Origin: JAHFUI01 sp039931615
Lineage (GTDB): Bacteria; Acidobacteriota; Vicinamibacteria; Vicinamibacterales; CAVVIG01
Direction: 5' to 3'
NCBI GenBank assembly: GCA_039931615.1
Contig: JBDTRR010000025.1
Location: 1 to 64,000 of the forward strand
Length of the DNA stretch: 64,000 bases
Positions 15,828-23,678 of this stretch are shown here, piece after piece (position 1 is the stretch's first letter; each line of letters starts with the position of its first letter). Below the pieces are notes generated by a model. It saw only the letters and a list, made by a program, of their open reading frames with translations, did no database searches and was not told the DNA's origin. The translations under genes and the position numbers were made by a program.

Positions 15828-16799
15828 ATGAAGAAGGTGTTCGGCGTCGCGTTGATGGGAGCGCTGCTCGGCGGGATCCTGCTGGCGGCGGTCGAATACC
15901 GGCCGGTCGCCGGCTGGCTGAAGCTCGCGGACGGCCGCCCGCAGATGGGCAACCAGCATGGCGACGTGGCGGTCAGTTCGAAGGGGGAGGTCTACGTCAG
16001 CGTCCAGGATCCACAGGCTGGACTTCAGGTCTACGCGCCGGACGGCGGGTTCCTTCGCAACGTCCCGAACGCGCCGCCCGATTTTCACGGCTTCGTCATC
16101 CGCCGGCAGGCGGACGGTGAGTTCATCTTCGGCGTGCGGCTGCGCGAACAGACCATCGTCAAGATGACGCTCGACGGTCAGGTCGTGCTGACGATTCCTG
16201 CGGCGGCGATTCCCGACGAGTTCAAGGTCAGGAATGCGCGCAGCAACCAGTTGGCGCTGGCGCTGACCGGGATGGATGTGGCGCCCAACGGCGATCTCTA
16301 CGTGACCGACGGCTATGCCAGCGATTTCATCCATCGCTTCGATCGCACCGGCAGGTACCTGAAATCGTTCGGCGGCAAGAAGGAGCCGTACAGCTTCAGC
16401 ACGCTCCACAAGCTGGCGATTGACACGCGCTTCCAGCCGGCGCGCCTGATCGCCTGCGACCGGGCCAACAACCGCGTCGTGCACCTGTCGCTGGACGGCG
16501 ACTTCATCGGTGTCGTCGCCAAAGACCTGCGGCTGCCGGCCGCGGTGGTCATCTCCGGCGACTACGCCGTCATCGGCGAACTGCGGGGCCAGGTCAGCGT
16601 GCTGGACAAGACGGGGCAGGTCGTCGCACAGCTCGGCACCAACACGGGCGACGGTGTCGGGACGAATCAGCTCAAACCGGAGCTGTGGCAGACCGGGCTG
16701 GTGGTCTCACCGCACGGCGTCGCGATCAACGAACATGGCGATCTGTTCGTGTCCGAATTCAACATCTTCGGGCGGGTGCACCGGTTCAACCGGGAGTAG
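15828..16799 (+). CDS. NHL-repeat / six-bladed beta-propeller protein, exported
   Basis: 323 residues from the ATG at 15828 (GGGAG upstream). A signal anchor (about 3-22) is followed by NHL-type blades: HGDVAVSSKGEVYVSVQD, LTGMDVAPNGDLYVTDGYASDFIHRFDRTGRYLKSFGG, LIACDRANNRVVHLSLDGDF and GVAINEHGDLFVSEFNIFGRVHRF. Such proteins are binding scaffolds or peptidylglycine-lyase-like enzymes; no catalytic residues can be pinned here. It converges on the gene ending at 16859. Confidence 0.8.
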   Translation: MKKVFGVALMGALLGGILLAAVEYRPVAGWLKLADGRPQMGNQHGDVAVSSKGEVYVSVQDPQAGLQVYAPDGGFLRNVPNAPPDFHGFVIRRQADGEFIFGVRLREQTIVKMTLDGQVVLTIPAAAIPDEFKVRNARSNQLALALTGMDVAPNGDLYVTDGYASDFIHRFDRTGRYLKSFGGKKEPYSFSTLHKLAIDTRFQPARLIACDRANNRVVHLSLDGDFIGVVAKDLRLPAAVVISGDYAVIGELRGQVSVLDKTGQVVAQLGTNTGDGVGTNQLKPELWQTGLVVSPHGVAINEHGDLFVSEFNIFGRVHRFNRE

Positions 16800-16835
16800 A
16801 TCCGAAGAAGGAGCACGGCCCTTTTCGTGGGGTTG

Positions 16836-16858
16836 AAAAGGAGCCGTACCCTTCTTTT
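16836..16858. repeat. AAAAGGAG-CCGTA-CCCTTCTTTT palindrome, copy 2
   Basis: It ends directly against the stop codon of the minus-strand gene at 16859, in a convergent intergenic gap. A second imperfect unit precedes it (16804-16826). Confidence 0.55.
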
Positions 16859-17857
16859 CTACTGTCCGCGTTCCAGCGCCCGCGCCGCCGTCAGGATGTA
16901 GGTCAGACCGTAGTTGCCTTCGCTGCAGGCATACTCGAAGATCGGTCCCTCCCATTTTCGCAGGATCAGCTCGGCCGACCAGGGCCGCACCCAGGTTCCC
17001 GGATCGTCGACGGTGAACCGGTAGCGAATCGTGTCGGCGTCGACGCGCGTGAAGCGTTCCACCACGTGCATCTGCTCGCCGGAGAAAATGTCGGCGCGGG
17101 TCGTCGCCGGCGGTCCCCGGAACGGTGTCCGGTTGGTGAAGTTGGTGGTGTCGACGACCAGGGTATCGCCTTCCCAGCGGCCGCGCGGGTCGCCGTTCAG
17201 CATGCGGAGATTGGGTCCGACGTGGGCTCGTCCATCAGTCGGGATGACACGAATCGCCCGCATCAACTCGTGTCTGATGACGACGTCGGTGCCGGTCTGG
17301 AGAATGTGCAGGTTGTTGCCGTAGGTCGCGCCGATCATCGGCGGTCCGTCGTTGCCCCACGAGATGCAGCGCTCGCCGAGGCTCCGATACTCCGCCGCGT
17401 CGGCTGGACCGCGCCGGCTCGCCGCCGCAGCCCGCGCGGCCGCCAGCGCCTGCGCTGCCGGAGTCAACGGCGGGAGCTTCCCGTCAGCCGGTTCGAAGAT
17501 CAGCGACGTCCGCCGGTCCGGCATGCCCTTGGAGTAGCTCTCGGTCTGCCAGAGCACGTTGTCGTAGTGGATGTCCTCTTTCGACTGGCTGTTTTCCTGC
17601 AGCTCCCGCTTTTTCTGGTAGGCGAGCGCTTCTGCTTCCGTCATTTCGCTCTTGCCGGCGAACTCGGCCGGCCGTTCGAGCGGGATGAAGGTGGCGTTGG
17701 TCCAGTAGCCCTGGAAATCAGGCCGGCCGTCGGGTGTCCGCGGAATCGCTTTGGCCGTCTCGGTCCGCTTCGGTGAGCTCTGCCCGCCGAGGGCGACCGG
17801 CGCCAGCGCCGCGACTGCCACGACCGCCGCCAGAGCGCCGAAAATCCGACTGGTCAT
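16859..17857 (-). CDS. secreted GRWEGDT-family protein (paralogue 2)
   Basis: 332 residues from the ATG at 17857, chosen for the Shine-Dalgarno AGGAGG and the signal peptide (MTSRIFGALAAVVAVAAL). It shares with the gene at 51280 the chain RTPDGRPDFQGYW, ERPAEFAGK, ADGKLPPLTP, ERCISWG...PMIGATYGNNLHILQTG, GRWEGDTLVVDTTNF, VVERFTRVD and FEYACSEGNY. Function unknown. Two conserved Cys (ERCISW and EYACSEG) could form a disulfide. The family is exported and seems specific to Acidobacteriota-like genomes (from memory). Confidence 0.75.
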   Translation of the reverse strand: MTSRIFGALAAVVAVAALAPVALGGQSSPKRTETAKAIPRTPDGRPDFQGYWTNATFIPLERPAEFAGKSEMTEAEALAYQKKRELQENSQSKEDIHYDNVLWQTESYSKGMPDRRTSLIFEPADGKLPPLTPAAQALAAARAAAASRRGPADAAEYRSLGERCISWGNDGPPMIGATYGNNLHILQTGTDVVIRHELMRAIRVIPTDGRAHVGPNLRMLNGDPRGRWEGDTLVVDTTNFTNRTPFRGPPATTRADIFSGEQMHVVERFTRVDADTIRYRFTVDDPGTWVRPWSAELILRKWEGPIFEYACSEGNYGLTYILTAARALERGQ

Positions 17858-17963
17858 CTGAACCTCCTGGACTGAATAACTGCCCCGGCTGATTCGGGGA
17901 GCAGGGGGGACCGGACGTGCCGGCATCTTAACACCTCGGCGCGTCGCGGGGGCTCCTGCGGAA

Positions 17964-18032
17964 TTCACAATTCACAATTCACAATTCACAATTCATAACC
18001 TCGGCGTCCTCGGCGATATTCACAATTCACAA
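17964..18032 (-). repeat. 7-nt-period array (TTGTGAA on the minus strand), two blocks
   Basis: Units TTCACAA at 17964, 17971, 17978 and 17985, then TTCATAA (17992). A second block at 18019 and 18026 contains the stop codon of tctA (18027-18029). A CTCGGCGTC minisatellite scrap (17998-18015) separates the blocks. Confidence 0.8.
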
Positions 18033-19517
18033 TGTGTGTCGCGTCCGCCGTCTCAGCAGCAGCGGCGCCAGCAGCACCGCCAGGGCGATCGCCAGCAGCG
18101 CGAGGGACAGGGGTCTCGTGAAGAATACTGATCCGTCACCCTGGGAGATCGCCAGCGCCCGCCGGAACTGCTGCTCGGCGATCGGCCCGAGGATCAAGCC
18201 GAGGATGGCCGGTGCGACCGGAATGTCGAGCCGCCGCATCAGGAATCCGGCAAACCCGATCAGGTAGACCAGGCCGACATCGAAGGCAGAGTTGTTGAGG
18301 CTGTAGCTGCCGACCGTGGCAAACATGACGATGCTCGCGTAGAGGAGCGGCGTCGGGATCTCGAGCAGCCGGGCCCAGAGCGGCGCCATCGGCAGATTCA
18401 GAATCAGCAGCATGACGTTGCCGATGTAGAGACTCGCAATCAGGCCCCACACCAGTTCCGGGTTCGACTCGAACAGGAGCGGGCCCGGCTGCAGGCTGTA
18501 CTGCTGAAAGGCGGCGAGCATGATCGCCGCCGTGGCCGATGTCGGCAGCCCGAACGTCAGCAGCGGCACCAGGACGCCGGTCGCGGCGGCGTTGTTCGCC
18601 GCTTCGGGCCCCGCCACCCCTTCAATCGCGCCGTGCCCGAACTCGTCCGGACGGGGCGACAGCCGTTTCTCCAGCCAGTACGAGAGAAAGGTCGGGATCT
18701 CAGCACCGCCTACCGGCAGGGCGCCGATCGGAAACCCGAGCACCGTGCCGCGGAGCCACGGTTTCCAGGAGCGCTTCCAGTCGCTCTTCGTCATCCACGT
18801 CCAGCCGGTCACCCTGGCGAACGCCGTGTCTTCGTGCCGCGTCGCCGCCACCGAGAGCGTCTCGCCGATGGCAAACAGCCCGAGCACGACGACGACCACG
18901 TCGACGCCGTCGAGCAGCTGCGGGATGCCGAAGGTGTAGCGCGCCTCCCCGGTCTGCAGGTCGATGCCGATCAGGCCGAGCGCCAGGCCGGCGAACAGGC
19001 TGACCAGGCCGCGAATCGGTGCGTCTCCCAGCAGCCCGGAGGTGGTCGTCAACCCGAGGACGATCAAGGCGAAGTACTCGGCCGGGCCGAACTTGAGCGC
19101 GAGCTCGGCCATCGCCGGCGCGACGAACGTCAGGCCGATCGTGCTGATCGTGCCGGCGACGAACGATCCGATCGCCGCCGTGGCCAGCGCCGCCGAGGCG
19201 CGTCCGGAACGCGCCATCTGGTGCCCGTCGAGTGTCGTGATCATGCTGCCGCTCTCGCCCGGCGTGTTCATCAGGATGGCGGTGGTCGAGCCGCCATACA
19301 TCGCGCCGTAGTAGATGCCGGCGAACATGATGAAGGCGCCGACCGGCTCGACGTGAAACGTCACCGGCAGCAGGAGGGCGACGGTCAGGGCCGGACCGAT
19401 ACCCGGAAGAATGCCGACGATCGTCCCGAGCAGCACGCCGACGAATGCCCACAGCAGGTTTGCTGGCCGCAGCGCGACCTCGAATCCATGCAGGAGCGCG
19501 GAAAGGGACGTCACCAC
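18027..19517 (-). CDS. tctA: tripartite tricarboxylate transporter, large membrane subunit TctA
   Basis: About 496 residues if the GTG at 19517 is used; GTG at 19514 and TTG at 19520 are alternatives, since no ATG is present near the family start. TctA signatures: ANLLWAFVGVLLGTIVGILPGIGP, MFAGIYYGAMYGGSTTAILMNTPGE, and GVLVPLLTFGLPTSATAAIMLAA. It has about 11 membrane segments. It forms the membrane part of the solute-binding-protein-dependent uptake system. The last sense codon and the stop lie inside the TTGTGAA repeat. A double AAAAGGTACC repeat (19529-19583) separates it from tctB. Confidence 0.93.
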   Translation of the reverse strand: MVTSLSALLHGFEVALRPANLLWAFVGVLLGTIVGILPGIGPALTVALLLPVTFHVEPVGAFIMFAGIYYGAMYGGSTTAILMNTPGESGSMITTLDGHQMARSGRASAALATAAIGSFVAGTISTIGLTFVAPAMAELALKFGPAEYFALIVLGLTTTSGLLGDAPIRGLVSLFAGLALGLIGIDLQTGEARYTFGIPQLLDGVDVVVVVLGLFAIGETLSVAATRHEDTAFARVTGWTWMTKSDWKRSWKPWLRGTVLGFPIGALPVGGAEIPTFLSYWLEKRLSPRPDEFGHGAIEGVAGPEAANNAAATGVLVPLLTFGLPTSATAAIMLAAFQQYSLQPGPLLFESNPELVWGLIASLYIGNVMLLILNLPMAPLWARLLEIPTPLLYASIVMFATVGSYSLNNSAFDVGLVYLIGFAGFLMRRLDIPVAPAILGLILGPIAEQQFRRALAISQGDGSVFFTRPLSLALLAIALAVLLAPLLLRRRTRHTL

Positions 19518-19528
19518 CAACAGCCGCC

Positions 19529-19583
19529 AAAAGGTACCAGGGACAGTTTCGAAACGCGAAAAAAGGTACCGGGTTTGATTTCC
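19529..19583. repeat. paired AAAAGGTACC-GGG repeat between tctB and tctA
   Basis: Two direct units, AAAAGGTACCAGGG (from 19530) and AAAAGGTACCGGG (from about 19562), separated by GTTTCGAAAC, which is itself a 10-nt palindrome. This interrupts an otherwise tightly packed operon. Confidence 0.55.
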
Positions 19584-19593
19584 CGCCCGCGCA

Positions 19594-20058
19594 CTAGAGC
19601 AGCCCCTCGAGGATTCCAGCGGGCAGGTCCAGGCCGAGGCCCTTCGAGAACGCGACATAGACGATCAGCGACAGTGCCGCCGAAGTCACGAGGTCGCGCA
19701 CCGGCCGGCGGCTTCGAAACGCCCTTGCGACCAGCCAGAACTGAACCGCCGCCGCGATTGCGAACCCGGCCCGCTCCAGCAGGACGATGAACAGCACGAA
19801 GGCGAGCACGAAATAGCCGAACGGAACGAGGTCGAACGGTGTCGCCGCCGCGGCGGGCGCAACCGCCGGCGGCCGCCGCCGCGCCGAGATCGCCAGGATC
19901 GCACCGATCAGAATCATTCCGGTGGCGGTGGCGATGGGGAAGAAGCGCGGTCCGATCCGGTCGTAGCCGGCGCCCGGCGCAATGCCCCGGACTCCCGCGA
20001 GCAGCAGCAGGCCGAGGACGACGACCGACGCCGCGAACGTCGTCTCGGTCCTGCTCAC
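19594..20058 (-). CDS. tctB: tripartite tricarboxylate transporter, small membrane subunit TctB
   Basis: 154 residues with four membrane segments. The TctB pattern is GIAPGAGYDRIGPRFFPIATATGMILIG near the start, then FGYFVLAFVLFIVLLERAGF and a final LSLIVYVAFSKGLGLDLPAGIL. It overlaps the end of tctC by 4 nt. Partner of TctA. Confidence 0.92.
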   Translation of the reverse strand: MSRTETTFAASVVVLGLLLLAGVRGIAPGAGYDRIGPRFFPIATATGMILIGAILAISARRRPPAVAPAAAATPFDLVPFGYFVLAFVLFIVLLERAGFAIAAAVQFWLVARAFRSRRPVRDLVTSAALSLIVYVAFSKGLGLDLPAGILEGLL

Positions 20059-21026
20059 TTGACCAGGCGGATCGACTTGAGGACCGTCGTCGCCCGCGCG
20101 TCCTCGTCCTTGAGGAACGCCTCGAACGCCGGGCCGGATTGATACATGTCAATCCAGTTGTTCTTCGCGATCAGTGTCTTCCAGTCCGCCGACTGCCGCA
20201 TCCGATCCACTAGCGAAGTCAGGTCGGCGCGCTGCTGTGGGGTGATGGCGGGGGGCGCCATGACGGCGCGCCAGTTGGCGAGCGTCAGGTTCACACCCTG
20301 CTCGACGAACGTCGGGATATCGATGCCCGGGAGGCGCTTGTCACTCGAGATGGCCAGCGCCCGCAGACGTCCGGCGGTGATCAGCGACGTGAACTCGGCC
20401 AGCCCGTTGACGCCAGCCGGCACCTGGTTGCCGACCAGCGACGCGATGGTTTCGCCGCCGCCGGAATGCGGGACGTAGTTCATCCGGCTGACGTCGACGC
20501 CGGCCGCCTCGGCCAGCAGGCCGGTCAGCATGTGATCGGTTCCGCCGGCGGATCCGCCGGCGATCGGCAGACCCGGGTTCATCTTCCAGGCCGCGATGAA
20601 CTCGCGCAGCGTCTTATACGGCGAGGCGGCGGGCACGACCAGGACTTCGTACTCGCCGGTCAGCCGGGCGATCGGCGTCACCTGCGCCAGCGTGACCGGC
20701 GACCGGTTGGTCAGCACCGCGCCGACCATGATCAGGCCGGTCACCAGCAGGACGTCGCCTTTCCCTTTCTGCGCGCTGACGAACTGCGCCAGACCGACCG
20801 TGCCGCCGGCGCCGGCGATGTTGACCACCTTGACGATGCGGGCCGCGCCGCTCTGCTGCAGCGCCTGCTGCATCGCACGGGCGGTCTGATCCCAGCCGCC
20901 GCCGGGCGCGGCCGGGGCGATCAGCGTCAAGGTCTTGATCTGCGCCTCGGCTCCCGATGCCATCAGGAAGAAGAATGCGAGGAGGAGGGCTACGGCCCCG
21001 GTTCGGATGCGGAAGGGCGCCTTCAT
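20055..21026 (-). CDS. tctC: periplasmic tricarboxylate-binding protein TctC (Bug family)
   Basis: 323 residues from the ATG at 21026. A signal peptide (about 1-28, ending AEAQ) is followed by the Bug-family core: LIAPAAPGGGWDQTARAMQ, VVNIAGAGGTVGLAQFV, IAGGSAGGTDHMLTGLLAEAAG, YVPHSGGGETIASLVGNQVPAGVNG and ISSDKRLPGIDIPTFVEQG. It captures a carboxylate in the periplasm for TctAB. The ligand is not readable, but linkage to tcuAB points to a tricarballylate- or aconitate-like acid. Its start overlaps the end of tcuB by 4 nt. Confidence 0.93.
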   Translation of the reverse strand: MKAPFRIRTGAVALLLAFFFLMASGAEAQIKTLTLIAPAAPGGGWDQTARAMQQALQQSGAARIVKVVNIAGAGGTVGLAQFVSAQKGKGDVLLVTGLIMVGAVLTNRSPVTLAQVTPIARLTGEYEVLVVPAASPYKTLREFIAAWKMNPGLPIAGGSAGGTDHMLTGLLAEAAGVDVSRMNYVPHSGGGETIASLVGNQVPAGVNGLAEFTSLITAGRLRALAISSDKRLPGIDIPTFVEQGVNLTLANWRAVMAPPAITPQQRADLTSLVDRMRQSADWKTLIAKNNWIDMYQSGPAFEAFLKDEDARATTVLKSIRLVK

Positions 21027-22144
21027 CGTGGTTGGCTCTCGATGGCATTGCGCAGCAATGCGAGGGACCGATAGATGCCGTGGACGAACTTGCCGTAGGG
21101 AAGCGTCAGGAACAGACCGGCCACCCATCCCAGGTGGAGGATCAGCCACGGTCCCATCGCCGTCGATTCGCGCCCGGCCAGCAGCAGGAAACCGCTGATG
21201 CTGGTGAGCAGCAGCAGAACGAGAAACCCGACATCCATGCCGGCCTCATTCGGGTTGTTCATCTCTGGATTCCGCGACATCCTGATCCACAGCAGTCCGG
21301 CCGGTCCGATCAGCAGGCCGGCGCCGCCGGCCATGCCGAGGACGACCGGCACGCTGGCCAGCGGGTAGGGCGCTTCCCACCCCAGGACATGATGGTAGAA
21401 CGCGGCCGCCGTTGTCGCGGCGCCGCACAGCAGGAAACCATAAAAGGTGAAATGGTGGTACCGCTGCCGGATCCGGGACGGCACTTCTCCGGGATAGGCG
21501 CAGCCGTGGCCGTCGCCGTCGAGGTAGCGGAGCGTGCAGGCGTCGGAAAAGGCACGCGCGATCGCGCGGCGATCGATCAGCGCCGCGGGCTGGCCGCCGA
21601 CATCGCGCCAGAATCGCAGCAGCCCGACGATGAAGGGGACGCAGATCGCGATTGCGATGGCGCCGAACAGGCCGGCCATCACCCGGTACGGCACCACCCG
21701 GTAGAACGCCCCGTCCTGATCGGAATGCGCCGTCGTCAACACGCCGGGTTCAGCGAGGGCGATGACCGCGAGCAGCCACAGCGCCGGGATCAATACGGTG
21801 CCGGCGAGCAGCAGGAGACCGTTCCGTCTGAACAGCCCGGCGAAGATTCCAGGCCAGGCGTACTTGTGGAACGTCTCCTGGCGGATCGTCGACATCAGCC
21901 GCGGCACGTTGACGGCGAATTCGTGCGGCGGCGCGTACTGGCAGGAATACAGGCACTCCCCGCAGTTGTGGCACAGGTTCGCCAGGTAGAGGAGGTCGGC
22001 CTCGGCAAACACCAGCCGCCGTTCAATCGCCGGGAAGACGGCGCAGAACCCTTCGCAATACCGGCAGGCGTTGCAGATCCGCATCACGCGCTCGCCGTCC
22101 TGGATCAGGGTCAGCGGAATCGTCGCGGTGTCAGCCGAGCGCAT
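21023..22144 (-). CDS. tcuB: tricarballylate-utilisation protein B (TcuB/CitB), Fe-S and membrane electron carrier
   Basis: 373 residues from the ATG at 22144. The N-terminus carries two 4Fe-4S motifs: CNACRYCEGFC (about 24-34) and CHNCGECLYSC (about 57-67). The rest holds five to six membrane helices with conserved His (HHFTFYGFLLCGAATT, HLGWVAGLFLTLPYGKFVHG) that could ligate haem. In Salmonella, TcuB reoxidises the FAD of TcuA by passing electrons to the membrane. Overlaps tcuA by 14 nt. Confidence 0.9.
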   Translation of the reverse strand: MRSADTATIPLTLIQDGERVMRICNACRYCEGFCAVFPAIERRLVFAEADLLYLANLCHNCGECLYSCQYAPPHEFAVNVPRLMSTIRQETFHKYAWPGIFAGLFRRNGLLLLAGTVLIPALWLLAVIALAEPGVLTTAHSDQDGAFYRVVPYRVMAGLFGAIAIAICVPFIVGLLRFWRDVGGQPAALIDRRAIARAFSDACTLRYLDGDGHGCAYPGEVPSRIRQRYHHFTFYGFLLCGAATTAAAFYHHVLGWEAPYPLASVPVVLGMAGGAGLLIGPAGLLWIRMSRNPEMNNPNEAGMDVGFLVLLLLTSISGFLLLAGRESTAMGPWLILHLGWVAGLFLTLPYGKFVHGIYRSLALLRNAIESQPR

Positions 22145-23519
22145 GTCGTGCCGCCTCGTCGCCGGCGATGCGTCCGAATACCGTGCCGATCGCCATGCCC
22201 AGGCCCGCCAGGTATCCCTGGCCGAGGATGTTGCCCGACATGATCTCACCGGCGGCGAACACATTGTCGAACCGCGTCTCGTCCTGCAGGACGACCTGCG
22301 CGCGCTCGTTCACCGCGACCCCCAGATAGGTGAAGGTGATGCCGGGCCGGAGCGGGTAGGCGAGAAACGGCGGCGTGTCGAGCCGCCGCGCCCAATGCGA
22401 CTTGGCCGGGTCGATCCCGGCGGTCGAGCAGTCGTCGAGCACGGCATGGTTGAAGATGCCGGGCCGGACCGCGGCGTTGAACGATCGGACGGTGTGATCC
22501 AGCGCCTCGGGGTCGAGCTCGAGCTTCACCGCCAGCTCGCGGATGGAGCCGGCGGTGATCGGCGGGTGAAAGGGGGGCACGAACCCGCCGATCGACCTGG
22601 CATCGATGATCGTGAAGGCGAGCTGATCCTTCTGCTGCGCGACCAGCCGGCCCCAGATCGCATAGCGCTTCGGCCAGAAATCCTCGCCCTCATCGTAGAA
22701 GCGCTCGGCCCGCGTATTGACCGTGATGCCGAGCGAAATGCAGTCGACGCGGGTGATGATGCCGCCGTCGAAGCGCGGCGCCCGCGCGTCGATGGCCACC
22801 GCGTGGCATTGCGCCGGGTCGCCGGCGGTCTTGGCGCCACCGTCCATCAGCAGGCGCAGCATCCGGCCGTCGTCGTACGGCGTGCCGCGAATCAGGAAGT
22901 TATCGGCCGCGGCGCCCCAGATCTCGCGCAGCCAGTCGAGATTCGCCTGGAACCCGCCGGCTGCGGCGACCAGCGTCCTGGCGCGCACCTCCTCGGTTCC
23001 GCCATCTCTCGTGACGAGGGCGGAAGTGAACCGACCGCCGCACAGGTTCAGCCCGGTCACCCTGGCGTTGTATTCGACCGCGACGCCGAGGCGCTCCGCC
23101 GCCCGATAGTAGCCGTTGATCAGCGCCTTGCCGCCGCCGAGAAAAAACGCGTTGGTGCGCGAGAGATGGAGCGTCCCGCCGAGCGACGGCTGGAAGCGGG
23201 CGCCGTGCCGGCGCATCCAGTCGCGGCAGCCGGCGGTCTCGCGGATGACGATGCGCGAGAGCCGTTCGTCGGTCCGGCCGCCGGTTACCCTCGCGAGATC
23301 GTCCCAGTATTCGGACTCGGCATAAACGCCGGTCAGGGTGTCGGCGGGCGCCTCGTGCATGCAGCGCAGGTTCCGGGTGTGCCGGCTGTTGCCGCCGCGG
23401 AAGTCCCGCGGCGCCGACTCGAGCAGCAGCACGCGCGCCCCGGCGGTCCGGGCCGCGATGGCCGCGCAGATGCCGGCGTTGCCGCCGCCGACCACCAGCA
23501 CGTCGACGTCCCCAAGCAT
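22131..23519 (-). CDS. tcuA: FAD-dependent tricarballylate dehydrogenase-like protein TcuA
   Basis: 462 residues from the ATG at 23519, which puts the FAD motif DVLVVGGGNAGICAAIAARTAG at residues 5-26. Further flavoprotein signatures: RGGNSRHTRNLR, GTLHLSRTNAFFLGGGKALIN and the C-terminal FAAGEIMSGNILGQGYLAGLGMAIGTVFGR. It belongs to the fumarate-reductase/succinate-dehydrogenase flavoprotein family. TcuA oxidises tricarballylate to cis-aconitate. First gene of tcuA-tcuB-tctC-tctB-tctA, reading away from the decarboxylase-like gene at 23679. Confidence 0.9.
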   Translation of the reverse strand: MLGDVDVLVVGGGNAGICAAIAARTAGARVLLLESAPRDFRGGNSRHTRNLRCMHEAPADTLTGVYAESEYWDDLARVTGGRTDERLSRIVIRETAGCRDWMRRHGARFQPSLGGTLHLSRTNAFFLGGGKALINGYYRAAERLGVAVEYNARVTGLNLCGGRFTSALVTRDGGTEEVRARTLVAAAGGFQANLDWLREIWGAAADNFLIRGTPYDDGRMLRLLMDGGAKTAGDPAQCHAVAIDARAPRFDGGIITRVDCISLGITVNTRAERFYDEGEDFWPKRYAIWGRLVAQQKDQLAFTIIDARSIGGFVPPFHPPITAGSIRELAVKLELDPEALDHTVRSFNAAVRPGIFNHAVLDDCSTAGIDPAKSHWARRLDTPPFLAYPLRPGITFTYLGVAVNERAQVVLQDETRFDNVFAAGEIMSGNILGQGYLAGLGMAIGTVFGRIAGDEAARHALG

Positions 23520-23541
23520 GGCGCAGCCATTAGACACTAAG

Positions 23542-23566
23542 GACCCTATTCTCGCCAGGGTCCTCA
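23542..23566. repeat. palindrome AGGACCCT...AGGGTCCT in the tcuA/AMDase-like divergent gap
   Basis: Arms of 8 bp around a 9-nt loop. The right part (TATTCTCGCCAGGGTCCT) resembles the larger hairpin at 53738-53782. It could be an operator for the divergent genes or a dispersed repeat. Confidence 0.5.
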
Positions 23567-23678
23567 CTTCGAGATGGTTTCCAACCCGGCCGCTTCGGGA
23601 ACGCGATCGTTCTTGACCCTGTCGTCGGGCGGTGCGTATAGTCCCATGACAGTTGGACGTGAATTCCGGAGGACACCG

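Noticed and set aside
17964..18032. CRISPR array
   Set aside because: Units are 7 nt with no spacers between them, and no cas gene is present.
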